Both the position numbers and the translations under genes were made by a program. This document shows, one piece after another, positions 34,012 through 34,150 of a stretch of DNA of 34,150 nucleotides (position 1 is the first letter of the stretch; every line of letters starts with the position of its first letter). The DNA comes from Microbacteriaceae bacterium (GTDB lineage Bacteria > Actinomycetota > Actinomycetes > Actinomycetales > Microbacteriaceae): NCBI GenBank assembly GCA_947453475.1, contig CANGGK010000010.1, positions 1 to 34,150 of the forward strand. The letters are read 5' to 3'. The notes beneath the pieces were generated by a model. It was not told the origin of the DNA and ran no database searches. It saw only the letters and a list, made by a program, of their open reading frames with translations.

Positions 34012-34150
34012 CATGCCAAAGCGAAGAGTGCACTCAACAACAGCCTGAGCCAAACCGGCCTCAGATAGGTCGTGAGCCGAGGCGATTAGGCCCTGCTCGC
34101 TACCGGCGGCGATTGCCTCGGCAAGCTGCTTCTCGAACTTCAAGTCAACC
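33739..34150 (-). CDS. purL: Phosphoribosylformylglycinamidine synthase subunit PurL, C-terminal part (5' end outside the window)
   Basis: VDLKFEKQLAEAIAAGSEQGLIASAHDLSEAGLAQAVVECTLRFGMGARIWLGEI...LFSESTGRVLVSV...LCEARGIPVLRIGVT is characteristic of the PurL C-terminal domain. The frame continues past the window edge. Confidence 0.9.
   Translation of the reverse strand, partial: VDLKFEKQLAEAIAAGSEQGLIASAHDLSEAGLAQAVVECTLRFGMGARIWLGEICERDGVDRTAALFSESTGRVLVSVGREDDVKFVGLCEARGIPVLRIGVTDNSDHLEIQDIANWNLGDLGAAHKGTLAELFG

Noticed and set aside
33833-34048. Plus-strand ORF MSVTPMRSTGIPRAS...
   Set aside because: Antisense shadow of purL; its similarity to the N-terminus of ORF 30799 only reflects the purL repeat.
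1-34150. CRISPR array, integrase/transposase, tRNA/rRNA genes
   Set aside because: None recognised on inspection of both strands: no regularly spaced repeats, DDE/tyrosine-recombinase motifs or tRNA cloverleaf.

Overview
This window looks like a dense accessory/defence island that ends on the right at the 3' end of a housekeeping gene (purL, minus strand, running off the window). From left to right: (i) The 3' part of a TPR-like gene, then an ADP-ribose/NAD-flavoured cluster: NrtR-like Nudix, ARPP-1-like, VWA, small conserved protein, macro domain. It is followed by a coiled-coil protein with a PD-(D/E)XK-like core. (ii) A tightly coupled six-gene minus-strand operon of about 16.4 kb (23479 down to 7118): PLD+SNF2 helicase, N6-adenine methylase, 185-aa orphan, HEPN-like protein (RNQWYH motif), 1118-aa orphan, and a YprA-type DEAD/DEAH helicase with a DUF1998-like Cys-rich C-terminus. 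It has the functional parts list of class 1 DISARM packed into three fused polypeptides plus three extra proteins, and is the best candidate for an undescribed or recently described (DISARM/Druantia-related) system. (iii) Several accessory singletons: DUF3293, a zinc-ribbon orphan, a 699-aa coiled-coil orphan, a PUA/EVE-like + NucS-like nuclease, and a TM + soluble gene pair. (iv) A type II R-M cassette (m5C methylase + Sau3AI/MutH-like endonuclease) lying between two diverged copies (about 94% identical by eye) of the purL 3' end and its terminator. No tRNA, rRNA, CRISPR array, integrase or transposase was recognised. All family assignments were made by eye from motifs; no database search was run.
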